9,375 nt of DNA. It comes from Burkholderiales bacterium. Its GTDB lineage: Bacteria > Pseudomonadota > Gammaproteobacteria > Burkholderiales > SG8-41. The notes beneath the pieces are model-generated. The model was not told the DNA's origin. It made no database searches and worked only from the letters and a program-made list of their open reading frames with translations. Shown piece by piece: positions 1-5,762 of this stretch (position 1 is its first letter; each line of letters opens with the position of its first letter). The position numbers and the translations under genes were made by a program. The DNA lies in assembly GCA_005800795.1 (NCBI GenBank), contig SYEN01000394.1:1-9375 (forward strand), read 5' to 3'.

Positions 1-334
1 GATTCCAGCTCATCGGGCCGCCGATGCAATAGCCGAGCACCATGAATTGCTTGATGCCCAGATGATCCATCAGGCCGAGTTGGTCATCGGTGTGGCTGTC
101 CCAGGGTCGGTCGGCATCCACCGGGCCGGTGGACTGACCGTCGCAGGCATTGCGCAAATCCGGTGTGATGCAGCGAAACTCGTTTTTGAATTCCGCCGTG
201 GCGTCGAAGGGCGCACCGCTGGAAACCCAGGCGATGACCGAGTTCAGGCCGCCGCCGGGAATGACCAGTAGCGGGAAACCGGAGCCGGCTTCCTGATAAT
301 GAATGCGTACGTTGCCTTTATCGTAGTAGGGCAT
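1..334 (-). CDS. alpha/beta hydrolase with Cys nucleophile elbow, C-terminus cut by window edge
   Basis: This is a partial gene: the first 111 codons lie in the window and the rest runs off the left edge. The protein starts MPYYDKGNVRIHYQEAGSG, the opening beta strands of the alpha/beta hydrolase fold. It continues with an oxyanion-loop-like IPGGG (residues 25-29) and an ITPDLRN strand-loop (56-62). The nucleophile elbow is GYCIGG (101-106), which puts Cys103 where most family members have Ser. Dienelactone-hydrolase-type members also use Cys there, and I recall GxCIGG elbows in uncharacterised betaproteobacterial hydrolases. The catalytic Asp and His would lie in the missing part. The ATG at 334 has AAGGA five bases upstream (plus-strand 340-344). 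It sits 136 bases downstream of the Bug-family gene on the same strand and could be co-transcribed with it. The substrate is unknown; esterase, lactonase or dienelactonase-like activity are all possible. Confidence 0.85.
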   Translation of the reverse strand, partial: MPYYDKGNVRIHYQEAGSGFPLLVIPGGGLNSVIAWVSSGAPFDATAEFKNEFRCITPDLRNACDGQSTGPVDADRPWDSHTDDQLGLMDHLGIKQFMVLGYCIGGPMSWN

Positions 335-470
335 GGCAGTCCTTTCTGATCTGGTTGGATTGTTGCGCGGGTGCGCTTTGTGTAGTTGGAGCGTGTACCT
401 GCACTGAGGCGAAGTCAAGCCGCGTGCAGGCAGGCGCGCGGCGAAACGGTGGTCAGCCCGCTTGACTCGC

Positions 471-1442
471 TCACTGGGCCATTCCTGTCTCTCTCGCGAG
501 TTTGGCGAATTCTTCCACATGATTGCGAAGGAACGCCGTGAATTCTTCCGACGTCCTGCTGGCGACGAGTTCGATACCCAGGTCCTGATAACGTTTACGT
601 AATTCGGGGACTGCGGCTGCCCTGGCCGTTTCCAAACGCAGGCGTTCGACAATCGCGGGCGGTGTGCCGGCGGGTGCGAGCAGGCCGTTGAAGGTGGTGT
701 CGACGAAACCCGGCAGAGCGGATTCATCGATGGTGGGCACCTCGGTCATGAGCGGTGAGCGCTTGCCACTGGTGACGGCCAGCGCACGTAATTTACCCGC
801 TCGGATGTGCGGCAGCGAGGTTGTGACCTGATCGAAGCGCAGCATCACGTGCCCGCCCACCAGATCGATCACGGCGGGCGCCGCGCCTTTGTATTGAATG
901 TGAAGGAGCTTGATGCCCGCACGGCGGCTGAACGTTTCCGCCGCGACATGGCCAGTGGAGCCGCTGCCCGACGAGGCGCTGGAAATTTCACCGGGACGTT
1001 GTTTGGCGAGCGCGATGAATGCTTTAACGGTTTTCACCGGCAGCGCGGGATTGATGACGAACACCAGCGCGGTGTCGCTGGTCATCGATATCGCGGCGAA
1101 ATCCTTGCTGGGATCATAGCCGGAATCCTTGATCATCGCGGGCGTGCGCGCGTAGGTGTTGGAAATTGCCAGCAGTGTGTAGCCGCCGGCGGGCGAGCTT
1201 TTAACATAGCGCGTGCCGACAATGGCGCTGTTGCCGGGGCGGCTTTCCACCACGAACTGCTGGCCGAGAGCCTTGGCGAACTGCTCGGCGTAGGCGCGCG
1301 CGACGACATCCTGATTGCCACCAGCGGCCACCGGATTGATGATGCGCACAAGTTTCGCCGGGTAAGCCGGCTGCGCAAAGCAGGGTGCGATGTTAGCGAC
1401 AGTGAAGGAGCCCACGACGATGGCAGCAACGGCTAGGCGCAT
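471..1442 (-). CDS. Bug/TctC-family tripartite tricarboxylate transporter substrate-binding protein
   Basis: This is a 323-residue periplasmic solute-binding protein, the usual size for the family. Residues 1-23 form a Sec signal peptide (MRLAVAAIVVGSFTVANIAP then CFA|Q). The mature protein opens YPAKLVRIINPVAAGGNQD, matching the Bug N-terminal strand and the ligand loop that normally reads PxxPGGxxD. Other family landmarks are a VVESRPG segment (64-70), YKGAAPAVIDLVGGHV (184-199), LRALAVTSGKRSP (218-230) and LLAPAGTPPAIVERL (254-268). Residues after VESRPG read NSAIVG instead of the common GAGGNIG, so the second ligand loop is divergent. Bug proteins bind carboxylates or similar small molecules and often lack adjacent membrane subunits, as here. 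The start at 1442 was chosen because the signal peptide begins there; only a weak GGAA precedes it. The frame stays open far upstream, but that part is antisense to the exported-protein gene. The ligand cannot be read from sequence. Confidence 0.93.
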   Translation of the reverse strand: MRLAVAAIVVGSFTVANIAPCFAQPAYPAKLVRIINPVAAGGNQDVVARAYAEQFAKALGQQFVVESRPGNSAIVGTRYVKSSPAGGYTLLAISNTYARTPAMIKDSGYDPSKDFAAISMTSDTALVFVINPALPVKTVKAFIALAKQRPGEISSASSGSGSTGHVAAETFSRRAGIKLLHIQYKGAAPAVIDLVGGHVMLRFDQVTTSLPHIRAGKLRALAVTSGKRSPLMTEVPTIDESALPGFVDTTFNGLLAPAGTPPAIVERLRLETARAAAVPELRKRYQDLGIELVASRTSEEFTAFLRNHVEEFAKLARETGMAQ

Positions 1443-1451
1443 GGCAGTTCC

Positions 1452-1475
1452 GGCGAGATGGCGAGATGGCGAGAC
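1452..1475. repeat. 8-bp tandem repeat, three copies, in the leader of the Bug-family gene
   Basis: The unit GGCGAGAT occurs at 1452-1459, 1460-1467 and, with one change (final C), 1468-1475. It lies 10-33 bases upstream of the Bug-protein ATG on the minus strand, in the 126-base divergent intergenic region. Its unit is not a multiple of three and it is outside any coding frame. Confidence 0.85.
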
Positions 1476-1513
1476 GGCAACATTACCTGAAGCGGCGTTG
1501 ATATGAAACAATT

Positions 1514-1523
1514 CTGCTAGCAG
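1514..1523. promoter_or_regulatory. 10-bp palindrome in a divergent promoter region
   Basis: CTGCTAGCAG is a perfect 10-bp palindrome midway between the divergent starts at 1442 and 1569. A position between two divergent promoters suits an operator, but no -35/-10 pair could be assigned with confidence on either strand, so the role is speculative. Confidence 0.2.
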
Positions 1524-1554
1524 GCAGTCGAAGGAAAATCTATTGCTCAATGCC

Positions 1555-1561
1555 GGAGGAG
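1555..1561 (+). promoter_or_regulatory. strong ribosome binding site of the exported protein gene
   Basis: GGAGGAG ends seven bases before the ATG at 1569. It is the strongest Shine-Dalgarno sequence in the window and fixes the start of the downstream gene. It also supports the plus-strand gene over the long antisense open frame that runs across it. Confidence 0.8.
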
Positions 1562-1568
1562 AAACACG

Positions 1569-2060
1569 ATGGAAATGAAGATGACAACAAGGGTGATGCC
1601 GTGTAGTGATTGTCTTGTTGCAATGGTTTTGGTTGCCGCCTTGGCCATGACCAGCGGCGTGTGGGCTGCAAACGCGGATCGCGTGCAGGAAATGAACGGC
1701 GTAACGTTCGTGTCGGGCGGCATCGGCAGCGATTCGCGCGAGAGTCTTGCCGCACGTGAAAAGTCTTACAACTTCAAGCTGGTGATGGCGCTGGAAGGCA
1801 GCGGGGCCTTTGTCTCGGACGCGCGGCTGACGTTGAGTACGGCTGCCGGACGAAAGCTGGTTGAAACCGCCACCGAGGGCCCGCTGTTTCTGGCGGGATT
1901 GCCAACGGGCGCGTATGTGGTGAGTGCAACATTTCGTAACGTAACGCACAGCAAAAAATTTCAGGTGCGTGCTGACCGCTTGCACACGGAGTATTTGCGT
2001 TGGCCCGCGGACCCCAAGCTGGATGTGACAACGCCATGGGAAGAGCGTAATGCCAAATAG
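1569..2060 (+). CDS. exported protein with carboxypeptidase-regulatory-like domain
   Basis: This is a 163-residue protein predicted to be periplasmic. Residues 1-34 make a signal peptide: a basic start (MEMKMTTR), a hydrophobic core (LVAMVLVAALAM) and an Ala-rich cleavage region (VWA|ANA). The mature part opens NGVTFVSGGIGSDSRESL (43-60), then LVMALEGSGAFVSDARLTLS (71-90) and PLFLAGLPTGAYVVSATF (105-122). This is the beta-sandwich pattern of small carboxypeptidase-regulatory-like (transthyretin-like) proteins, with a turn LPTGAY where such domains usually carry LPPGxY. I recall similar VSGGVGxDER-type hypothetical proteins in Burkholderiales. No catalytic residues are evident, so it is probably a binding or envelope protein rather than an enzyme. 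It is divergent from the Bug gene, with 126 bases between the starts. The function is unknown. Confidence 0.85.
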   Translation: MEMKMTTRVMPCSDCLVAMVLVAALAMTSGVWAANADRVQEMNGVTFVSGGIGSDSRESLAAREKSYNFKLVMALEGSGAFVSDARLTLSTAAGRKLVETATEGPLFLAGLPTGAYVVSATFRNVTHSKKFQVRADRLHTEYLRWPADPKLDVTTPWEERNAK

Positions 2061-2062
2061 CA

Positions 2063-2100
2063 TTATCTAAAACAATCAATTAAAACAAATACTTAGATAA
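2063..2100. other. AT-rich inverted repeat after the exported protein gene
   Basis: TTATCTAA (2063-2070) and TTAGATAA (2093-2100) are perfect 8-bp inverted arms around a 22-base A-rich loop. The whole 2061-2108 stretch is strikingly AT-rich against its surroundings. It begins three bases after the stop at 2060, so it may help end transcription, but it lacks the GC-rich stem and T-run of a standard intrinsic terminator. Confidence 0.35.
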
Positions 2101-2249
2101 ATGTTGTTTCGGAGCGCCCGGCAACACTGACCGCCTGCGGCTAGCGGTTCAAAATGCGTTCATATATTGGTGATCTCGCTGCGGATTTTGGGTGGACCCG
2201 CGTATAGCTTCGCGTCGATTGACGGCAGTGCGATGATGCTGGACACTCT

Positions 2250-2255
2250 CATAAT
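2250..2255 (+). promoter_or_regulatory. candidate -10 element upstream of the flavoprotein gene
   Basis: CATAAT lies 32 bases before the ATG at 2288. A good -35 is missing at 16-18 bases: a TTGACG at 2219-2224 is 25 bases away, too far for a standard sigma-70 spacer. It would leave a leader of roughly 25 bases. This is a weak call. Confidence 0.2.
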
Positions 2256-2287
2256 TCGCCCTACACCCATTGCCGAGTAACCGATTC

Positions 2288-3460
2288 ATGAATGCTCCGT
2301 ATCTGTCCACATCCTGTCCACTTGAGGCTACGCGCCAGCTTGCGCCGCTGATCCGCGACAACGCCAACGAAATCGAAAAAACGCGCGAGTTGCCGCGCCC
2401 GGTGTTCGAGGCCATCGCCGACGCCGGGTTGTTTTTGCTTTGTGTGCCGGAGGCTTTGGGCGGCGGGGAAATAGATTTTCCAACGCAAGTGAGGATTGCC
2501 GAAGTGCTGGGCCGGGCCGACGCCAGTACCGCGTGGGCGGTGGATCAGGGCATGACCTTTGCCTCGTTTTCGGCCTATATGGAACCCACTGCTGCGCGCG
2601 AAATCTGGATCAACACGCCGCGCAGCGTGGTATCGAATACGCCGGAGGCTTCAGGCCAGGCTATCGTGGTGTCGGGCGGTTATCGCGTCAGCGGCCGGCA
2701 TGGTTTCAGCACAGGCAGCCGCCACGCCAACTGGGTGGCGTCGCAGGCGAAGGTCATCGAAAACGGAGAGGTTCGTCTGCGCGACGGCAAGCCCGAGCTG
2801 CGATTCTTTTTCGTGCCGCGTGCCGAGGCCGAGGTGCTCGACACCTGGCACACGCGCGGCATGCGCGGCACCGGCACCAACCACTTCGAGCTGAAGGAGG
2901 TGTTTGTGCCCGAGGCGCGCACGGTTTATACCACCAAGCCACGGCGCATCACCGAAGGCAAGCGTTTTCACATTCCGCAAACACTGGTGTTCGCGGCGGG
3001 CGATGGCATTGTGGCGCTGGCGGTGGCGCGCAACTGCATTGAGGATTTTTGCGAGTTGGCGGGTTCCAAAGCACCCAACCGCATGGTGGGGCTGCTTCGC
3101 GATCAGCCGATCGCGCAATACAACGTCGGCGAATGCGAAGCGCAGCTCAACAGCGCGCATGCGTATCTGATGGATTCGGTGGACAAAATCTGGGATGACG
3201 TGCTGCGCACTGGTGATCCAACCATGGAATCGCGCGTGGCGGTGCGTTTATCGGGAACGCATGCGATACGCGTTGCGGCGAAAATCGTTGAAAGCATTTA
3301 TGCCGATTGCGGCGCCACCGCGATTTTTGAAGGCAACCCGATCCAGCGCTATTTTCAGGACATCCACGTCATCACTCAGCACATGCAGGGCCGCCGCGTG
3401 CACTATGAAATGATCGGCAAATACAAGCTCGGTTTGCCGGTGGACGAAAGCCGCATGTAA
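2288..3460 (+). CDS. acyl-CoA dehydrogenase family flavoprotein, possibly a group D flavin monooxygenase
   Basis: This is a complete 390-residue protein. An N-terminal helical domain (about 10-115) includes the typical IADAGLFLLCVPEALGGGEID (43-63) and ADASTAWAV (78-86). The beta domain (about 116-215) carries GYRVSGRHGFSTGSRHANWV and the hallmark WHTRGMRGTGTNHFELKEVFVPE (187-209). The C-terminal helical domain ends with PIQRYFQDIHVITQH (351-365), which is typical of the Acyl-CoA_dh_2 type. That type includes reduced-flavin-dependent monooxygenases (HpaB/HsaA-like, indole or pigment hydroxylases) as well as desaturases. Glu348 (FEGN) sits close to where true acyl-CoA dehydrogenases keep their catalytic Glu, so the chemistry is ambiguous. 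The ATG at 2288 is preferred; an in-frame TTG at 2270 has no ribosome site. No flavin reductase gene is adjacent. It precedes the unknown membrane protein gene by 70 bases and may share its transcript. Confidence 0.9.
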   Translation: MNAPYLSTSCPLEATRQLAPLIRDNANEIEKTRELPRPVFEAIADAGLFLLCVPEALGGGEIDFPTQVRIAEVLGRADASTAWAVDQGMTFASFSAYMEPTAAREIWINTPRSVVSNTPEASGQAIVVSGGYRVSGRHGFSTGSRHANWVASQAKVIENGEVRLRDGKPELRFFFVPRAEAEVLDTWHTRGMRGTGTNHFELKEVFVPEARTVYTTKPRRITEGKRFHIPQTLVFAAGDGIVALAVARNCIEDFCELAGSKAPNRMVGLLRDQPIAQYNVGECEAQLNSAHAYLMDSVDKIWDDVLRTGDPTMESRVAVRLSGTHAIRVAAKIVESIYADCGATAIFEGNPIQRYFQDIHVITQHMQGRRVHYEMIGKYKLGLPVDESRM

Positions 3461-3530
3461 CGCCAGCCTGCGCGCGCGAGCATCGGCGCACGTGCGGCTG
3501 TCCAAAAACAATTGGGTCAGGGACACGTCC

Positions 3531-4115
3531 ATGGAAAACATGACAGCGCAGCCCAAGACAGAGTTGCGCGCCCTGATCGGCGTTGCCTCGCAAATCGCCC
3601 GCTGCGGCTATGGCGAACCCATCGTCGATTTGGCGTTGCGCCGCAAAGGCGTAACGCGTGATGCCGCATGGCTGATCGCCGCATCTGTGGTCAGTTGCCA
3701 TGCCACGCTGGTGCAAGCCGAGGAGCAGGCGCGGCGCGAACAGGCGCGCAGTGATGCCGCACCGCTGGCGAGCGCGGCCGATCCGCTGGATCAGGCCCCG
3801 CAGGCGGGTCAGCCCTTGCAGACCATGCGAATCCATGAGGCCGACGGGCGCTCTGCCAGAGCTGCCGGCCTCGCGCTCAGAAAAATGGCGAGCTTCGCGG
3901 TGTTCATTGTGATCGGCTTGGGCGGCGGCGCGGCTCTTGGGTGGAGCGCGGGATTCAATCTGGGCATTGAAGACGGCTTCGATTGGATCGTTCGGGTGGT
4001 TGAGCGGCGTATATCGGGCTCAAGCGTTGTGCTGCGACGGGTTGGACAATTCGAATTACTTTTCGCGGGCGCTGTAACGATGAACGCAGTGCCTTTGAAA
4101 ACACCCGGCGGATAG
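3531..4115 (+). CDS. unrecognised protein with one transmembrane segment
   Basis: This is a 194-residue protein I do not recognise. Residues 11-65 look helical and amphipathic (ELRALIGVASQIARCGYGEP, then RKGVTRDAAWLIAASVVSCH). Residues 64-110 are rich in Glu, Gln, Arg, Ala and Pro (AEEQARREQARSDA), probably a short coiled coil or linker. Residues 120-143 (ASFAVFIVIGLGGGAALGWS) form a single Gly-rich membrane helix flanked by Arg/Lys on the N-side. A 50-residue tail follows with RRISGSSVVLRR. There is no signal peptide, so it is probably a single-pass inner-membrane protein. The ATG at 3531 has AGGG at 3519-3522; the frame also opens from a GTG at 3492 and has a second ATG at 3540. It lies between the flavoprotein and nitrile hydratase genes on the same strand. 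The last 30 codons are the least certain part. Confidence 0.6.
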   Translation: MENMTAQPKTELRALIGVASQIARCGYGEPIVDLALRRKGVTRDAAWLIAASVVSCHATLVQAEEQARREQARSDAAPLASAADPLDQAPQAGQPLQTMRIHEADGRSARAAGLALRKMASFAVFIVIGLGGGAALGWSAGFNLGIEDGFDWIVRVVERRISGSSVVLRRVGQFELLFAGAVTMNAVPLKTPGG

Positions 4116-4401
4116 GAATCTTAAACACCATTGCCACACAAACGCCAATGTATTCACGCCCCATCGCGCGGCCCATTGAACGGATCAGTGTCGCAGGCGG
4201 AATTTGCCCTACAATTCGCGCACCGCAAACGACAGCACCCACTGGCGCACCGGACCGCATGGGGAAATACCGGGGAGGTTTATAGCTGTTATTGGATACA
4301 GATCTCACCGGGACTTGCGCGCCGTCACGCCATATTCGAGCGCGCGTGAGTTCCGTCATGTTGTACGTTCTGTGCTCCATCGCGATCCCCGTGCTCTTGG
4401 T

Positions 4402-4407
4402 TACAAT
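4402..4407 (+). promoter_or_regulatory. candidate -10 element of the nitrile hydratase operon
   Basis: TACAAT (in GGTTACAATAGGGC) matches a sigma-70 -10 box in five of six positions and would give a leader of about 55 bases before the TTG at 4468. No good -35 is found 16-18 bases upstream, which could mean activator dependence. A second TACAAT at 4210-4215 is an alternative with a much longer leader. Confidence 0.3.
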
Positions 4408-4421
4408 AGGGCTATCGGCGT

Positions 4422-4441
4422 CAACGGCACGCAACGGTACG
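4422..4441 (+). repeat. adjacent 10-bp direct repeats in the nitrile hydratase operon leader
   Basis: CAACGGCACG and CAACGGTACG stand back to back with one mismatch. They are 15 bases past the candidate -10 and just before the AAGGAG ribosome site, a position where a regulator could act on the transcript or promoter clearance. They may also be chance. Confidence 0.35.
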
Positions 4442-4452
4442 TAAAGCACCCC

Positions 4453-4458
4453 AAGGAG
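4453..4458 (+). promoter_or_regulatory. ribosome binding site that sets the TTG start of the nitrile hydratase alpha subunit
   Basis: AAGGAG is followed nine bases later by TTG AGC GAC CAC CAC, giving an N-terminus MSDHHGED. The His-rich opening matches nitrile hydratase alpha subunits I recall (MxxxHHHxHD). No ATG exists in frame near this site; the only other candidate is the ATC directly before the TTG. Confidence 0.75.
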
Positions 4459-4467
4459 AAATTCATC

Positions 4468-5109
4468 TTGAGCGACCACCACGGCGAGGACGGCCTCGCG
4501 CATGACCCGCACAACGCGCCGCTGTCAGGGCCCGCGCTGCGGGTCAAGGCGCTGGAATCCCTGTTGTTAGAGAAAGGTCTGGTTGATGCCAGAACGCTCG
4601 ACGAAATCGTCGATACCTATGAACACAAGGTCGGTCCGCGCAATGGCGCGCGGGTCGTGGCGCGGGCGTGGACTGATGCCGAATACAAGAAGCGCTTGCT
4701 GGCCGACGCGACGGCAGCCATTGCGGAGTTTGGTTATATTGAGCGCTGGGCTGAAGACATGGTGGCCGTTGAAAACTCACCCACAGTTCGAAACATGGTG
4801 GTCTGCACGCTGTGTTCCTGCTACCCCTGGCCCGTGCTGGGGTTACCGCCTTCGTGGTACAAATCCGATGCCTATCGTGCCCGCGCCGTACTGGATCCCC
4901 GTGGTGTATTGAAGGAATTTGGGGAAACAGTCCCGGATGACGTCGAAGTCAGGGTGTGGGACTCCACGGCCGAGTTGCGCTATCTGGTGTTGCCGGAACG
5001 CCCGGCCGGAACGGAAGGCTGGAGCGAAGAGCAACTCGCCGCCATCGTGACACGCGACTCCATGGTGGGTGTGTCCCGTGTGAATTTGCCTGCGGGGATG
5101 CGCCCATGA
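4468..5109 (+). CDS. nthA: nitrile hydratase alpha subunit, cobalt type
   Basis: This 213-residue subunit pairs with beta to hydrate nitriles to amides in the cytoplasm, using a non-corrin Co(III) centre. The metal motif VCTLCSC is at 112-118: Cys113, Cys116, Ser117 and Cys118 are the ligand residues, and Cys116 and Cys118 are normally oxidised to sulfinic and sulfenic acid. Thr114 (CTLCSC rather than CSLCSC) marks the cobalt class. Flanking family blocks are RVKALESLLLEKGLVD (25-40), YEHKVGPRNGARVVARAW (51-68), YPWPVLGLPPSWYKS (119-133), VRVWDSTAELRYLVLPERPA (161-180) and VTRDSMVGV (194-202). The start is TTG, chosen from the AAGGAG nine bases upstream. At 91-97 the sequence reads IERWAED where homologues I recall have SGxQGEx, so the usual Gln is Trp94. 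The stop overlaps the beta start by four bases (ATGA), suggesting translational coupling. Thiocyanate hydrolase gamma is less likely given the gene order. Confidence 0.97.
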   Translation: MSDHHGEDGLAHDPHNAPLSGPALRVKALESLLLEKGLVDARTLDEIVDTYEHKVGPRNGARVVARAWTDAEYKKRLLADATAAIAEFGYIERWAEDMVAVENSPTVRNMVVCTLCSCYPWPVLGLPPSWYKSDAYRARAVLDPRGVLKEFGETVPDDVEVRVWDSTAELRYLVLPERPAGTEGWSEEQLAAIVTRDSMVGVSRVNLPAGMRP

Positions 5110-5762
5110 ACGGCATTCATGATTTGGGTGGCATGCATGGTTTTGGCCCGATGGTCATTGAACCCGGGGAACCCCTGTTTCATGCCTACTGGGAAAGCCG
5201 CGTATTCGCGCTACGGCTCGCATGCGGATTTCATCGCAAGTGGAATGCGGACATGGGCCGTTACGCACGCGAATGCATGCCGCCCGCACGATTTTTGTCC
5301 GCCAGTTACTACGAAAGAGGCTTCTATGCGCTGGAACAGTTGCTCGTCGCTAGCACGCTGATCAACGCCAAGGAACTCGAATCGGGGCAGCCGGAAACGA
5401 AAACTCATGGCGGCGCGGTGCTCCAGCCAGCCGATATTCCAAAACTCGTGCGCAGCCGCCGCCAAATGCGCCTTGATGTTGCGGTCGCGCCGCATTTCAA
5501 GGTTGGCGATAAGGTCGTGGCACGGAATAACAACCCGGTGGGTCACACGCGCATGCCGCGTTACGTGCGCGGACGCCACGGCGTGATCGACAGGGATCAC
5601 GGCGTATTCACCTTTGCGGATTCCCATGCCATGACGCGCGACAAGAAACCGCAGCACTTGTACAGCGTGCGCTTCGCTGCCACCGAGCTGTGGGGCGAGC
5701 ATGCCTCCGCGCGTGACAGTGTCTACGTGGATCTGTGGGATGACCACCTCAAAACGCGCTGA
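5106..5762 (+). CDS. nthB: nitrile hydratase beta subunit
   Basis: This complete 218-residue beta subunit opens with the signature MNGIHDLGGMHGFGP. An N-terminal helical domain (about 1-95) includes PLFHAYWESRVFAL and MPPARFLSASYYERG (58-72); its arginines are expected to hydrogen-bond the oxidised cysteines of alpha. After a linker, the C-terminal SH3-like barrel (about 125-218) carries FKVGDKVVARNNNP (131-144), GHTRMPRYVRGRHGVI (146-161), HGVFTFADSHA (165-175) and QHLYSVRFAATELWGE (183-198). All landmarks of a working beta subunit are present. Its ATG overlaps the alpha TGA, and its own end overlaps the accessory gene by 23 bases, so the three are expected to be translated from one mRNA. 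It forms the alpha/beta heterodimer that lines the substrate pocket. Confidence 0.97.
   Translation: MNGIHDLGGMHGFGPMVIEPGEPLFHAYWESRVFALRLACGFHRKWNADMGRYARECMPPARFLSASYYERGFYALEQLLVASTLINAKELESGQPETKTHGGAVLQPADIPKLVRSRRQMRLDVAVAPHFKVGDKVVARNNNPVGHTRMPRYVRGRHGVIDRDHGVFTFADSHAMTRDKKPQHLYSVRFAATELWGEHASARDSVYVDLWDDHLKTR

Larger units (their letters stand above)
4116..4467. other. 352-base gap upstream of the nitrile hydratase operon
   Basis: No convincing gene was found. The nitrile hydratase alpha frame is open back to 4204 but has no ribosome site there, and the antisense frame 3955-4512 shows no recognisable family. The gap holds two TACAAT hexamers (4210-4215 and 4402-4407), a near-perfect back-to-back direct repeat CAACGGCACG/CAACGGTACG (4422-4441), and a segment at its left edge resembling bases 7940-7969. 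It most likely contains the promoter and control region of the nitrile hydratase operon. Confidence 0.5.

Noticed and set aside
413..467. AGTCAAGC (413-420) and GCTTGACT (460-467) inverted repeat between the hydrolase and the Bug gene.
   Set aside because: The arms are only 8 bp with a 39-base loop and no further pairing, so chance is likely. A TTGACT on the minus strand could be a -35 but has no matching -10.
1443..2063. Minus-strand extension of the Bug-protein reading frame by about 207 codons.
   Set aside because: The extension is antisense to the exported-protein gene, which has a strong ribosome site and signal peptide. The Bug signal peptide starts at 1442, so the open frame upstream is a shadow.
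2270..2287. TTG at 2270 as the start of the flavoprotein.
   Set aside because: It has no ribosome site and adds only six residues; the ATG at 2288 gives a normal family N-terminus.
3955..4512. 185-codon open frame on the minus strand across the gap before the nitrile hydratase operon.
   Set aside because: It overlaps the ends of two plus-strand genes, lacks a ribosome site or family features, and is rich in Arg and Pro as expected of antisense GC-rich DNA. Only the short MVFKIPI part was kept as a similarity finding.
4468..5762. Thiocyanate hydrolase as an alternative to nitrile hydratase.
   Set aside because: Thiocyanate hydrolase splits the beta equivalent into two genes that precede the metal-binding gamma gene. 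Here a full-length fused beta follows the metal-binding subunit, and a nitrile hydratase type activator comes next.
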